A program made the position numbers and the translations under genes. Positions 1-8,032 of a stretch of DNA of 32,540 bases are shown here, in pieces; within the stretch, counting starts at the first letter, position 1, and every line of letters starts with the position of its first letter. The notes beneath the pieces were generated by a model. That model searched no databases. It saw only the letters and a program-made list of their open reading frames with translations, and had not been told where the DNA came from. Origin of the DNA: Burkholderiales bacterium (GTDB lineage: Bacteria; Pseudomonadota; Gammaproteobacteria; Burkholderiales; Burkholderiaceae_E). Where the stretch lies: positions 1 through 32,540 of the forward strand of contig RPRK01000033.1 in NCBI GenBank assembly GCA_003818495.1. The letters run 5' to 3'.

Positions 1-352
1 CGCCCGCGGGCTGGTCACCGATCCGCAGCTGCTGCTGATGGACGAGCCCTTCGGCGCGCTCGACGAGATCACCCGCAATCGGCTCGACGCCGCCCTGCTC
101 GCGCTGTGGCACCGGCAGCGGCTGACCTGCCTGTTCGTCACGCACTCGATCTACGAGGCGGTCTACCTGTCCACCCGCGTGGTGGTGATGGCGGCGCGGC
201 CGGGCAGGGTGGTCGAAGAGGTGGCGATCGACGAGCCGTTCCCGCGTGGCGCCGCCTTCCGCGTTTCCACCGAGTTCAGCCGGCATGCCAAGCACCTGCA
301 GGACAGCCTGCTGCGCGCGAGCGCCGACGACCCGGAGTCGGCCCTCGCATGA
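1..352 (+). CDS. ABC transporter ATP-binding protein, NitT/TauT type (C-terminal part)
   Basis: This is the C-terminal 116 codons of an ABC importer ATPase; the 5' end lies outside the window and the reading frame begins at base 2. The Walker B motif with catalytic glutamate (LLLMDEP), the D-loop (GALD) and the H-loop (FVTHS) are all visible. The wording of these motifs, followed by a 'VVVMAARPGRV' strand, matches the nitrate/sulfonate/taurine (SsuB/TauB) group. The protein would sit on the cytoplasmic face and power the permease encoded next, whose ATG overlaps its stop (ATGA, 349-352), implying translational coupling. A periplasmic binding protein is probably encoded upstream, outside the window. 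The substrate cannot be read from this subunit; the neighbours suggest a nitrogen heterocycle. Confidence 0.93.
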   Translation, partial: ARGLVTDPQLLLMDEPFGALDEITRNRLDAALLALWHRQRLTCLFVTHSIYEAVYLSTRVVVMAARPGRVVEEVAIDEPFPRGAAFRVSTEFSRHAKHLQDSLLRASADDPESALA

Positions 353-1149
353 GCACCGTCCCCCGCCCCCGCATCGATCCCCGCCGCATCGTCTACCCGA
401 TGCTGGTGGCGGTGCTGCTGCTCGCCGGCTGGCAGGGCGCGGTCACCGCGTTCGCGGTGCCGGTCTACCTCGTGCCCTCGCCGGTGGCCGTCGGCCGCAC
501 GCTGGTCGCCGACTGGGCGCTGCTGGCGGGCGCGCTCGGCACGACGCTCAAGATCACCCTGCTCGCGTTCGCCGCCGCGGTGGTGCTCGGCTCGACGATC
601 GCCTTCGTGTTCGTGCAGAGCCGCACGATCGAGGCCGCGCTCTTCCCGTACGCGGTGCTGCTGCAGGTCACCCCGGTCGTCGCGATCGCGCCGCTGATCA
701 TCATCTGGGTCAAGGACCCGACCGCGTCGCTGGTGATCTGCGCGACGCTGGTCGCGCTGTTCCCGATCATCGCCAACACCACGCTCGGGCTGCGCAGCGT
801 GTCGCCGGCGCTGCTCGCGTACTTCCGGCTGAACCGGGCGACGCGGCTGCAGACGCTGTGGCGCCTGCGCATTCCCAGCGCGCTGCCGTACTTCTTCGGC
901 GGGCTGCGGATCTCCAGCGGGCTGGCGCTGATCGGCGCGGTGGTGGCCGAGTTCGTCGCGGGCACCGGCGGCACCGGCACGGGCCTGGCCTACCAGATCC
1001 TGCAGTCGGGCTACCAGCTCAACATCCCGCGGCTCTTCGCCGCGCTCGGGCTCATCACGCTCACGGGGGTCGCGCTCTTCGCGGCGATGGCCGGCCTCTC
1101 GCGCTGGGCGCTGGGCGGCTGGCACGACAGCGAGGTCTCCGCCGAATGA
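349..1149 (+). CDS. ABC transporter permease, NitT/TauT type
   Basis: This 266-residue inner-membrane permease has about six hydrophobic helices, starting near residue 18. A typical BPD_transp_1 EAA-like loop lies near residues 160-185 (RLNRATRLQTLWRLRIPSAL) and contacts the ATPase encoded just upstream. Length and architecture fit SsuC/TauC-family permeases. The ATG at 349 is chosen because it overlaps the ATPase stop and begins just before the first hydrophobic segment; a longer in-frame extension upstream reads through the ATPase gene and has no support. The 3' end overlaps the amidohydrolase start (ATGA at 1146-1149), so transporter and enzyme look co-translated. That makes the enzyme's substrate, or a close relative, the likely cargo. 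Confidence 0.93.
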   Translation: MSTVPRPRIDPRRIVYPMLVAVLLLAGWQGAVTAFAVPVYLVPSPVAVGRTLVADWALLAGALGTTLKITLLAFAAAVVLGSTIAFVFVQSRTIEAALFPYAVLLQVTPVVAIAPLIIIWVKDPTASLVICATLVALFPIIANTTLGLRSVSPALLAYFRLNRATRLQTLWRLRIPSALPYFFGGLRISSGLALIGAVVAEFVAGTGGTGTGLAYQILQSGYQLNIPRLFAALGLITLTGVALFAAMAGLSRWALGGWHDSEVSAE

Positions 1150-2549
1150 ACGACACGTCCGTCCTGATCCGCGGTGCCGAGGCGATCCTCACCGGCCTGC
1201 CCGGCGCGGCGATGCGCCACGACGTCGCGCTCGACGGCGGCGACCTGCGCGTCGTCGACGGCCGCATCGAATCGATCGGCCGGCTCGAACCGCGACCGGA
1301 CGAGCGCACGATCGACGCCGCCGGCTGCCTGGTGCAGCCGGGCTGGGTCAACACCCACCACCACCTGTTCCAGAGCCTGCTCAAGGGCGTGCCCGAGGGC
1401 ATCGACCTGCCGCTGGTGCCGTGGCTGTCGGCGGTGCCGGTCGCCTACCGACGGTACTTCGACCACGAGGCGGCGCTGCGCGTGGCCGCGCGCGTCGGAC
1501 TGGTCGAGCTGCTGCTGTCGGGCTGCACGACGGTCGCCGACCACCAGTACCACTACTGGCCCGGCATGCCCTTCGACGCGTCGGCCGCGGTGTTCGACGA
1601 GGCCGCGGCGCTCGGGCAGCGCCTGGTGCTGTGCCGGGGCGGACAGACGAAGGCCCGCGCGATCGACGTCGACCCGCCGCCGCAGACCGCGCCCGAGACG
1701 CTCGACGCCTTCCTCGCCGCCATCGAGCGCGACGTGCACCGCTTCCACGACCCCGCGCCGGACGCGATGCGCCGCGTGGTGTGCGCGCCGACCACGCCGA
1801 CCTGGTCGGTCGAGCCCGGCGAGCTGCGTCCGATCGCCCGCGCCGCGCGCGCGATGGGCATCCGCCTGCACAGCCACCTGTCGGAGACCGCCGACTACGT
1901 GCGCTTCTGCCGCGAGGTGCACGGCTGCACGCCGATGGACTTCGTCGCCCGCCACGAGTGGGTGGGCCCCGACGTCTGGTTCGCGCACATGGTCCACCTG
2001 AGCCCGGACGAGGTGCTGCAGGTGGCCGAGACCGGCACCGGCATCGCGCACTGTCCGCAGAGCAACTTCCGGCTCGGCTCGGGCATCGCGCCGGTGCCGG
2101 CGCTGCTGCGGGCGGGCGCGACCGTCTCGCTCGCGGTCGACGGCGCGGCCTCGAACGAGGCGGCCGACATGCTGAGCGAGGCGCACGCCTGCTGGCATGC
2201 GCACCGCGCCTTCGGCGGGGCGGATGCGATCCGTACCGACGACGTGGTGCGCATCGGCACCGCCGGCGGCGCGAAGGTGCTCGGGCTCGATCGGATCGGC
2301 ACGCTCGTGCCCGGGCAGGCCGCCGACCTCGCGGTCTGGTCCCCGGACGACGCGCGCTTCATGGGGCTGCACGATCCGGCGGTCGCGACGGTGGCCAGCG
2401 GCGGCCGGCCGCGGCTGCGCGCGCTGCTGGTGGCCGGGCGGACCGTCGTCGAGGACGATACGATCCCCGGGCTGGACATGGACCGGCTGCGCGCGCAGGC
2501 GCGCGGCCTCGTCGCGACGATGCGCTCGGCGCACGCCGCGCGGCGCTGA
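1146..2549 (+). CDS. Amidohydrolase, 8-oxoguanine deaminase / TrzN-AtzB-like family
   Basis: This 467-residue cytoplasmic metal-dependent hydrolase belongs to the ATZ/TRZ (COG0402) group. Visible metal and catalytic positions are the HxH pair in NTHHHLFQS (H71, H73), HSHLSET (H244, E247), AHMVH (H281) and the aspartate of VDGAASNE (D332). The segments SGCTTVADH, VWFAH and AHCPQSNFRLGSGIAPV read like 8-oxoguanine deaminases, which hydrolyse an exocyclic amine to ammonia and a keto product. Triazine, isocytosine and guanine deaminases share the fold, so the exact substrate stays open. The start at 1146 overlaps the permease stop. A Rieske oxygenase follows 22 bp downstream. Together they suggest import and stepwise breakdown of an aminated heterocycle. 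Confidence 0.9.
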   Translation: MNDTSVLIRGAEAILTGLPGAAMRHDVALDGGDLRVVDGRIESIGRLEPRPDERTIDAAGCLVQPGWVNTHHHLFQSLLKGVPEGIDLPLVPWLSAVPVAYRRYFDHEAALRVAARVGLVELLLSGCTTVADHQYHYWPGMPFDASAAVFDEAAALGQRLVLCRGGQTKARAIDVDPPPQTAPETLDAFLAAIERDVHRFHDPAPDAMRRVVCAPTTPTWSVEPGELRPIARAARAMGIRLHSHLSETADYVRFCREVHGCTPMDFVARHEWVGPDVWFAHMVHLSPDEVLQVAETGTGIAHCPQSNFRLGSGIAPVPALLRAGATVSLAVDGAASNEAADMLSEAHACWHAHRAFGGADAIRTDDVVRIGTAGGAKVLGLDRIGTLVPGQAADLAVWSPDDARFMGLHDPAVATVASGGRPRLRALLVAGRTVVEDDTIPGLDMDRLRAQARGLVATMRSAHAARR

Positions 2550-2571
2550 CACACGAGGACAGGGCACGATC

Positions 2572-3609
2572 ATGCTGACCACGAAGCAGGCGATCTTCCG
2601 CAAGTACTGGCACGCGGTGATGCCGCTGTCGATGCTCGCCGACGGCCCGAAGCCGTTCACGCTGCTGGGCGAGGCGATCGTGCTGTTCCTCGACGCCGAC
2701 GGCGCGCCCGCCGCGCTGCGCGACCGCTGCTGCCACCGCACCGCGAAGCTCTCGAAGGGCTGGTGCGAGGGCGGTCGGCTGGTCTGCGGCTACCACGGCT
2801 GGAACTACGACGCGAGCGGCCGCGTCGTGAAGATCCCGCAGTACGCGCCCGATCGCGCGATCCCCGAGGACTACCGCACCACCGCCTACCCCTGCATCGC
2901 CCGGTACGGCTACGCCTGGGTCGCGCTCGAGGACCCGATCGCGCCGATCTTCGAGGTGCCCGAGTTCGAGGCGCCGGGCTGGCGCACGATCTTCCAGTTC
3001 TACGAGCGCTGGCAGACCAGTCCGCTGCGCGCGCTGGAGAACTCCTTCGACAACGCCCACTTCAGCATCGTGCACCGGGCGACCTTCGGCGTCGCCGCGC
3101 AGCCGGCCCCCAGCCGCTACGAGCTGATCGACCGGGACGACGGCTTCCATGCCGAGACCGTGATCGACGCGGCGAACCCGCCGGCGTTCCGCCGCATCAG
3201 CGGCGTGGAGGATGCGGTCACCACGCGCCACATGCGCAACGCCTACTACCTGCCGTTCTCGCGTCGGCTCGACATCGAGTATCCGAGCGGCGTCCGGCAC
3301 GTGATCATCAACTGCTTCACGCCGATCGACGACGGCAGCCTGATGCTCGCGCAGTGGCTGTTCAGGAACGACACCGAGGCCGACTGCCCGGCGCAGCTGC
3401 TGATCGACTTCGACCACGTGATCACCCGCGAGGACAAGGAGATCCTCGAGTCGACCGATCCGGACGCGCTGGTCGACACGCGCCGGCGCGGGGTCGAGTA
3501 CTCGATGGACAGCGACCGGCCGGGGATGATGATCCGCAAGAAGCTGATGGAGCTGCTCGCCGCGCACGGCGAGACCGAGGTGTTCCGGGGCGCTCCGGGC
3601 AGCGCCTGA
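2572..3609 (+). CDS. Rieske non-haem iron oxygenase, terminal (alpha) subunit
   Basis: This 345-residue single-component-type oxygenase has an N-terminal Rieske [2Fe-2S] domain with CxH (C53, H55) and CxxH (C72, H75). The C-terminal SRPBCC-like catalytic domain carries the mononuclear iron and bridging motif in ENSFDNAHFSIVHR (N157, D160, H163, H168). The late segment REDKEILESTDP is typical of the vanillate demethylase/pheophorbide oxygenase/N-demethylase branch. Such enzymes hydroxylate or demethylate aromatics or heterocycles with O2 and electrons from a separate reductase; no reductase or ferredoxin gene is visible here. A GAGGA sequence at 2555-2559 could serve the ATG at 2572. Position after the deaminase-like gene suggests the same catabolic pathway; the substrate is not determinable. 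Confidence 0.92.
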   Translation: MLTTKQAIFRKYWHAVMPLSMLADGPKPFTLLGEAIVLFLDADGAPAALRDRCCHRTAKLSKGWCEGGRLVCGYHGWNYDASGRVVKIPQYAPDRAIPEDYRTTAYPCIARYGYAWVALEDPIAPIFEVPEFEAPGWRTIFQFYERWQTSPLRALENSFDNAHFSIVHRATFGVAAQPAPSRYELIDRDDGFHAETVIDAANPPAFRRISGVEDAVTTRHMRNAYYLPFSRRLDIEYPSGVRHVIINCFTPIDDGSLMLAQWLFRNDTEADCPAQLLIDFDHVITREDKEILESTDPDALVDTRRRGVEYSMDSDRPGMMIRKKLMELLAAHGETEVFRGAPGSA

Positions 3610-3617
3610 GGCGGGTG

Positions 3618-3635
3618 GGGCGCGGCCACGCGCCC
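3618..3635 (+). terminator. GC-rich hairpin after the Rieske gene
   Basis: GGGCGCG (3618-3624), a 4-nt loop and CGCGCCC (3629-3635) form a perfect 7-bp stem starting 9 nt after the Rieske stop. No T-run follows, so it may stabilise the 3' end or assist Rho-dependent ending rather than act as an intrinsic terminator. Confidence 0.4.
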
Positions 3636-3671
3636 TCGGAACGGCCGCGGGCGGCCCGTGCGGGCCTGGCC

Positions 3672-3677
3672 TATACT
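3672..3677 (+). promoter_or_regulatory. Possible -10 element upstream of the hydroxyacid dehydrogenase
   Basis: TATACT (five of six consensus bases) lies 38 bp before the ATG at 3716, in otherwise very GC-rich DNA between two genes. No good -35 is seen at 16-18 bp spacing. Together with the preceding hairpin it hints that the dehydrogenase gene can be transcribed separately from the ABC/Rieske unit. Confidence 0.3.
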
Positions 3678-3715
3678 GCGGCGCCCCCCGACCCGCACGC
3701 CCCCGGAGCCGCGCC

Positions 3716-4651
3716 ATGACCCGTCCCGTCCTCCTGCTGTCGTCCCTGCACGCCGGCACCCAGCAGGAACTCGAATCGACCTGGCAGGTGCACCGCTACC
3801 ACGAGGCGGCCGACAAGCCGGCCCTGCTCGCCGCGCTCGCCGACACCTGCGAGGTGGTGGTGACCTCGGGCGGCCGCGGCTGCGAGGCCGCGCTGATGAA
3901 GGCGCTGCCGAAGCTCAAGCTGATCTCGTGCTTCGGCGTCGGCGTCGACGCGATCGACCTCGGCCATGCGAAGGCGAACGGCATCGCGGTGACCAACACC
4001 CCGGACGTGCTGACCGACGACGTCGCCGACCTCGCGGTCGCGCTGATGCTCGCGTCGCTGCGCCAGGTGGTGGCCGCCGACCGCTGGGTGCGCGACGGCT
4101 CGTGGGTCAAGCGGGGCGCGCTGCCGCTCACCACCGCGGTCGCCAAGCGCCGCGTGGGCATCGTCGGGCTGGGCCGCATCGGCCAGGCGATCGCGCAGCG
4201 CTGCGCGTCCTTCGGCACCGAGATCGCGTACCACGGCCCGAACCGCAAGCCGGTCGAGTGGGCCTACTACGCGGACCCGGTCGAGATGGCCCGCTGGGCC
4301 GACGTCGTGATCGCCGCCTGTCCCGGCGGCGCCGCGACCAAGGGCATCGTCTCGCGCGCGGTCCTCGAGGCGCTCGGACCGGACGGCCACTTCGTGAACA
4401 TCGCGCGCGGCTCGGTCGTCGACCAGCCGGCGATGATCGAGCTGCTGGTGTCGGGCGCGCTCGGCGGCGCGGGCCTGGACGTCTTCGACGACGAGCCGAA
4501 CGTGCCGCAGGCGCTGATCGACGTGCCCCGGGTCGTCCTCCAGCCCCACCATGCGAGCGGCACCCACGACACCCGGACCGCGATGGGCCGGCTCACGCTG
4601 GACAACGTCGCCGCGCACTTCGCCGGGCGACCGCTGCTGACTCAGGTCTGA
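3716..4651 (+). CDS. D-isomer-specific 2-hydroxyacid dehydrogenase (glyoxylate/hydroxypyruvate reductase-like)
   Basis: This 311-residue NAD(P)-dependent reductase should interconvert a 2-oxoacid and a D-2-hydroxyacid in the cytoplasm. The Rossmann dinucleotide motif GIVGLGRIG lies at about 148-156. The catalytic triad of the family is present: R231 in NIARGS, E260 in DVFDDEP and H278 in QPHHASGT. The substrate-side loop [11 protein letters not shown] (71-81) is typical of the GhrB/hydroxypyruvate reductase branch (COG1052). A leader of about 100 bp with a TATACT box and a hairpin separates it from the Rieske gene, so co-transcription is uncertain. Its 3' end overlaps the convergent rppH gene by 10 bp (4642-4651). 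The natural substrate is not shown by the sequence; glyoxylate or hydroxypyruvate are the usual guesses. Confidence 0.9.
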   Translation: MTRPVLLLSSLHAGTQQELESTWQVHRYHEAADKPALLAALADTCEVVVTSGGRGCEAALMKALPKLKLISCFGVGVDAIDLGHAKANGIAVTNTPDVLTDDVADLAVALMLASLRQVVAADRWVRDGSWVKRGALPLTTAVAKRRVGIVGLGRIGQAIAQRCASFGTEIAYHGPNRKPVEWAYYADPVEMARWADVVIAACPGGAATKGIVSRAVLEALGPDGHFVNIARGSVVDQPAMIELLVSGALGGAGLDVFDDEPNVPQALIDVPRVVLQPHHASGTHDTRTAMGRLTLDNVAAHFAGRPLLTQV

Positions 4652-5421
4652 GGGTCGGCGGTCCGCGGCGGGGCGGGCTCGGCGGGCGGCGCGGCCGGCG
4701 TCGACGGGCCCTGCTGCAGGGGACCCTGCGGGAGGGGCCTGAGCACCGGGTCCGCATGCAGCACCGGATCGGCCGGGATCACCGCATCGGACGGCCGGGC
4801 CGGATCGTGACGGACGAGATCGGGCTGGGGCGCATCGGATGCGGCGTGCGCGCCGTCGCCGCGCGGCGCGCGCGTCCGGGCGTGCTGGCGCAGGTAGCGC
4901 GAGGGCTCGTGACGTCCCTCCGGGCGCCCGTCCGGGCGTCCGTCCTGGCGGCCGAACAGCAGCCTCGACAGCTCGGTGAGGGCCTGCTGGTAGACCCCGC
5001 GCTTGAACTCGATGACGGTGTCGAGCGGGATCCAGTAGTCGTGCCAGCGCCAGGCGTCGAACTCGGGGTGCTCGGTGGCGCGCAGGCACACGTCCGAGTC
5101 CTTGCCGACCAGGCGCAGCAGGAACCAGATCTGCTTCTGGCCGCGGTAGTGGCCGCGCCATTCCCGGCGCACCCAGTTCTGCGGCACCTCGTAGCGCAGC
5201 CAGTCGCGGGTGCGGCCGATGATCCGCACGTGCTCGGGGCGCAGGCCGACCTCCTCGTGCAGCTCGCGGTACATCGCCTGCTCGGGCGTCTCGCCCCGAT
5301 CGATGCCACCCTGCGGGAACTGCCACGAATGCTCGCGGATCCGCTTGCCCCAGAAGACCTCGTTGCGCTGGTTGACCAGGATGATGCCGACGTTGGGGCG
5401 ATAGCCGTCCTTGTCCAGCAT
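4642..5421 (-). CDS. rppH: RNA pyrophosphohydrolase RppH with long C-terminal tail
   Basis: This Nudix hydrolase removes pyrophosphate from the 5' triphosphate of mRNAs, which starts their decay. The Nudix box runs from residue 38 to 60 (G38, E44, R52, E53, E56, E57, G59) inside [20 protein letters not shown]. The N-terminal [17 protein letters not shown] and the segment [12 protein letters not shown] match RppH of proteobacteria. Of 259 residues, only about the first 160 form the catalytic domain (E. coli RppH has 176). The rest is a low-complexity Arg/Asp/Gly then Pro/Ala-rich tail that includes a short [10 protein letters not shown] repeat. The gene is divergent from proS, a common arrangement in Burkholderiales. 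Its stop lies inside the end of the convergent dehydrogenase gene. Confidence 0.95.
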   Translation of the reverse strand: MLDKDGYRPNVGIILVNQRNEVFWGKRIREHSWQFPQGGIDRGETPEQAMYRELHEEVGLRPEHVRIIGRTRDWLRYEVPQNWVRREWRGHYRGQKQIWFLLRLVGKDSDVCLRATEHPEFDAWRWHDYWIPLDTVIEFKRGVYQQALTELSRLLFGRQDGRPDGRPEGRHEPSRYLRQHARTRAPRGDGAHAASDAPQPDLVRHDPARPSDAVIPADPVLHADPVLRPLPQGPLQQGPSTPAAPPAEPAPPRTADPQT

Positions 5422-5453
5422 GGGCTACCCCTCGATCCCTTAGAATTGAACCG

Positions 5454-5459
5454 ATTATA
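5454..5459 (-). promoter_or_regulatory. Candidate -10 element for rppH in the rppH/proS divergent region
   Basis: Read on the minus strand, 5459 to 5454 is a perfect TATAAT, 32 bp upstream of the rppH ATG. This is the only AT-rich patch in the 76-bp divergent gap. A weak CTGTCA at 5479-5474 would give a -35 with 14-bp spacing, which is poor. On the plus strand the same patch (TTGAAC at 5446, TTATAT at 5455) could contribute to proS expression, but no well-spaced pair is seen. Confidence 0.35.
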
Positions 5460-5497
5460 TCGACGCGCCCGCATGACAGCGGGACGACCCGCTGCCC

Positions 5498-7282
5498 ATG
5501 AAAGCCTCCCGATTCCTGATCTCGACGCTCAAGGAAGCGCCTGCCGACGCCGAGGTCGCCAGCCACCGCCTGATGACCCGGGCGGGCATGATCCGCAAGC
5601 TCGCCGGCGGGATCTACACGTACATGCCGATGGGCCTGCGCGTGATCCGCAAGGTCGAGGCCATCGTACGCGAGGAGATGAACCGAGCCGGCGCGATCGA
5701 GCTGCTGATGCCGGTGATCCAGCCGGCCGAGCTGTGGCAGGAGTCCGGCCGCTGGGAGAAGTACGGGCCCGAGCTCATGCGGATCAAGGACCGGCACGAC
5801 CGTGACTTCATCGTGCAGCCCACCTCCGAGGAGGTGATCACCGACGTCGCCCGCCAGGAGCTGCGCAGCTACCGGCAGATGCCGAAGAACCTGTACCACA
5901 TCCAGACGAAGTTCCGAGACGAGCGGCGCCCGCGCTTCGGCGTGATGCGCGGTCGCGAGTTCACGATGAAGGACGCGTACTCGTTCGACCGCTCGCCCGA
6001 GGCGGCGCTGGTCAGCTACCAGGCGATGTTCGATGCCTACGTGCGGATCTTCGAGCGGATGGGCCTGCAGTTCCGGGCGGTCGCGGCCGACACCGGCTCG
6101 ATCGGCGGCTCGGCCTCGCACGAGTTCCAGGTGATCGCCGATACCGGCGAGGACGCGATCGCGTACTGCGCCGATTCCGGCTACGCGGCGAACGTCGAGC
6201 TCGCCGAGGCGATGCCGCTCGTCGCCGAGCGGGCCGCGCCCGCGCAGCCCTTCGCGAAGACCCCGACGCCCGGCAAGGCCCGCTGCGAGGACGTCGCCGC
6301 GCTGCTCGGGCTGCCGCTCCAGCAGACCGTCAAGTCGCTGGTGCTCGCGGTCGACGAGCTCGAGCCGCTCAAGGACGGCGCCGACCCGGACACCCCGCGC
6401 CGCATCGTCTTCACGCAGGTCTGGCTGCTGCTGGTGCGCGGCGACCACGAGCTCAACGAGATCAAGGCCGGCAAGGTGCCGGGGCTGGCGGGGTTCCGCT
6501 TCGCGACCGAGGCCGAGATCGTCGCCCACTTCGGCTGCACGCCCGGCTACCTCGGCCCGATCGGCACGGTGCATCCGGTGAAGCTCGTCGTCGACCGCAC
6601 GGTCGCCAACATGAGCGACTTCGTCTGCGGCGCCAACGTGGTGGACCACCACTTCACCGGCGTGAACTGGGGGCGCGACCTGCCGATGCCCGGCGAGGGC
6701 GAGGTGACGGTGGCCGACCTGCGCAACGTCGTCGAGGGCGATCCGTCGCCCGACGGCCGCGGGCGCCTGTCGATCCAGCGCGGCATCGAGGTCGGGCACG
6801 TGTTCTACCTCGGGACGAAGTACTCGAGCGCCATGAACGCGAGCTTCGTCGACGAGGACGGCAAGTCCAAGCCGATCGAGATGGGCTGCTACGGGATCGG
6901 CATCACCCGGCTGCCGGCGGCGGCCATCGAGCAGAACCACGACGAGAAGGGCATCGTCTGGCCCCGCCCGATGGCGCCGTTCGACGTCGTGATCACGCCG
7001 CTCGGCTACTCGCGCTCGCAAAACGTCAAGGCCGCCGCGGACGGGCTGTACGATCGCCTCCTTCAGGCGGGCATCGACGTGATCCTGGACGACCGCGACG
7101 AGCGGCCGGGTGCGATGTTCGCCGACTGGGAGCTCATCGGCGTGCCGCTTCGCGTGACCGTCGGCGAGCGCGGGCTCAAGGAAGGCCAGCTCGAGCTGAC
7201 CGTGCGGCGGGGCATGTCCACCGTGCAGGTGCCGCTCGAGGGGGTCTTCGACGCGGTGACGGATGCGCTCAAGGCGTGCTGA
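5498..7282 (+). CDS. proS: Prolyl-tRNA synthetase (bacterial ProS type 1)
   Basis: This 594-residue class II synthetase charges tRNA-Pro with proline in the cytoplasm. The start [15 protein letters not shown] is typical of bacterial ProRS. Motif 2 is clear (FRDE at 139-142, RGREF at 151-155), and motif 3 is GCYGIGITR near residue 462. Between motifs 2 and 3, roughly residues 220-400, lies the YbaK-like editing insertion that clears mischarged Ala-tRNA-Pro. The C-terminal anticodon-binding domain follows ([12 protein letters not shown], then [18 protein letters not shown]). Length is slightly above E. coli ProS (572). The ATG at 5498 fits homologue starts; an upstream ATG at 5473 is out of frame. 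The stop overlaps the GTG start of the lytic transglycosylase gene. Confidence 0.98.
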   Translation: MKASRFLISTLKEAPADAEVASHRLMTRAGMIRKLAGGIYTYMPMGLRVIRKVEAIVREEMNRAGAIELLMPVIQPAELWQESGRWEKYGPELMRIKDRHDRDFIVQPTSEEVITDVARQELRSYRQMPKNLYHIQTKFRDERRPRFGVMRGREFTMKDAYSFDRSPEAALVSYQAMFDAYVRIFERMGLQFRAVAADTGSIGGSASHEFQVIADTGEDAIAYCADSGYAANVELAEAMPLVAERAAPAQPFAKTPTPGKARCEDVAALLGLPLQQTVKSLVLAVDELEPLKDGADPDTPRRIVFTQVWLLLVRGDHELNEIKAGKVPGLAGFRFATEAEIVAHFGCTPGYLGPIGTVHPVKLVVDRTVANMSDFVCGANVVDHHFTGVNWGRDLPMPGEGEVTVADLRNVVEGDPSPDGRGRLSIQRGIEVGHVFYLGTKYSSAMNASFVDEDGKSKPIEMGCYGIGITRLPAAAIEQNHDEKGIVWPRPMAPFDVVITPLGYSRSQNVKAAADGLYDRLLQAGIDVILDDRDERPGAMFADWELIGVPLRVTVGERGLKEGQLELTVRRGMSTVQVPLEGVFDAVTDALKAC

Positions 7283-8007
7283 CAGACAGTAAACGGACGA
7301 AGGCCGAGACTCGGACGCGATGGCGGGCATTGACCGCCCTCGTCATCCTGTCCGCCGGACTGCTGGCGGCACCCGGGGCACGCGCGGGCGCGCAGCTCTA
7401 CGAACCCCTGTCGGATTCCGTGCGCGTGGCGCTCGCCGCCGCGCTGCGCGACCGCTCGCCGCCGGAACCCCGCTTCGCCTCCACGATGGAGAAGGTCGAC
7501 TGGCTCGCCGACATGGCCGAGCGGCTGCCGGCGCGCCACAAGCCCACCCACGCCGAGCGCATCGAGTTCCTGCAGATGGTGCGCTACGAGGCGCAGCGCG
7601 CCGGCCTCGACCCGCAGCTGGTGCTCGGCCTGATCCAGGTCGAGAGCGGCTTCCGGCGCCATGCGATCTCCTCGGCGGGCGCGCGCGGCTACATGCAGGT
7701 GATGCCGTTCTGGACGCGGCTGATTGGCGACGGCGATCCCTCGGGCCTGTTCGATGCGCGGACCAACCTGCGCTACGGCTGCGTGATCCTGCGCCACTAC
7801 CTCGACATGGAGCGCGGCGATCTCTACCGCGCGCTTGGCCGCTACAACGGCAGCCTGGGGCGGCCCGAGTACCCGAACATGGTCCAGGCGGCATGGAAAC
7901 GCTGGGCCTACGAGCCGGGTCCCCGGCTGCAGCAGGTGTCGACGCCCCCCCCGCCGTCGCTGCCCGGCGGCCTGACGCCGACCCGCGGGCCGTCCACGCT
8001 GCGCTGA
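7276..8007 (+). CDS. Lytic transglycosylase (SLT domain), exported
   Basis: This 243-residue periplasmic murein lyase would cleave the glycan strand of peptidoglycan to leave 1,6-anhydro-muramyl ends. A basic N-terminus and a hydrophobic stretch near residues 17-33, ending ARAGA, form a signal peptide. The SLT domain shows the catalytic glutamate in QVESGF (E123), then [12 protein letters not shown] (136-146), and later [13 protein letters not shown]. The GTG at 7276 overlaps the proS stop and is taken as start; a TTG at 7330 inside the signal region is a shorter alternative. The C-terminal 30 residues are a Pro-rich, probably flexible tail. Gene order proS-lytic transglycosylase recurs in Burkholderiales. 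No further named subfamily is claimed. Confidence 0.9.
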   Translation: MLTDSKRTKAETRTRWRALTALVILSAGLLAAPGARAGAQLYEPLSDSVRVALAAALRDRSPPEPRFASTMEKVDWLADMAERLPARHKPTHAERIEFLQMVRYEAQRAGLDPQLVLGLIQVESGFRRHAISSAGARGYMQVMPFWTRLIGDGDPSGLFDARTNLRYGCVILRHYLDMERGDLYRALGRYNGSLGRPEYPNMVQAAWKRWAYEPGPRLQQVSTPPPPSLPGGLTPTRGPSTLR

Positions 8008-8026
8008 CGCCGGGCCGCGCCCGGCG
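8008..8026 (+). other. Perfect intergenic hairpin between transglycosylase and MFS genes
   Basis: CGCCGGGC (8008-8015), a 3-nt loop and GCCCGGCG (8019-8026) make an 8-bp stem that begins right after the transglycosylase stop and ends 6 nt before the MFS ATG at 8033. No T-run follows. It would occupy the ribosome-binding region of the MFS gene, so it could damp its translation or protect the upstream mRNA end. Confidence 0.5.
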
Positions 8027-8032
8027 GCCCCG

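Noticed and set aside
3671-7330. A 1219-codon open frame on the minus strand across the dehydrogenase, rppH and proS genes
   Set aside because: It is a GC-driven antisense frame; composition is Arg/Ala/Gly/His-rich without domains, and it overlaps genes with clear families.
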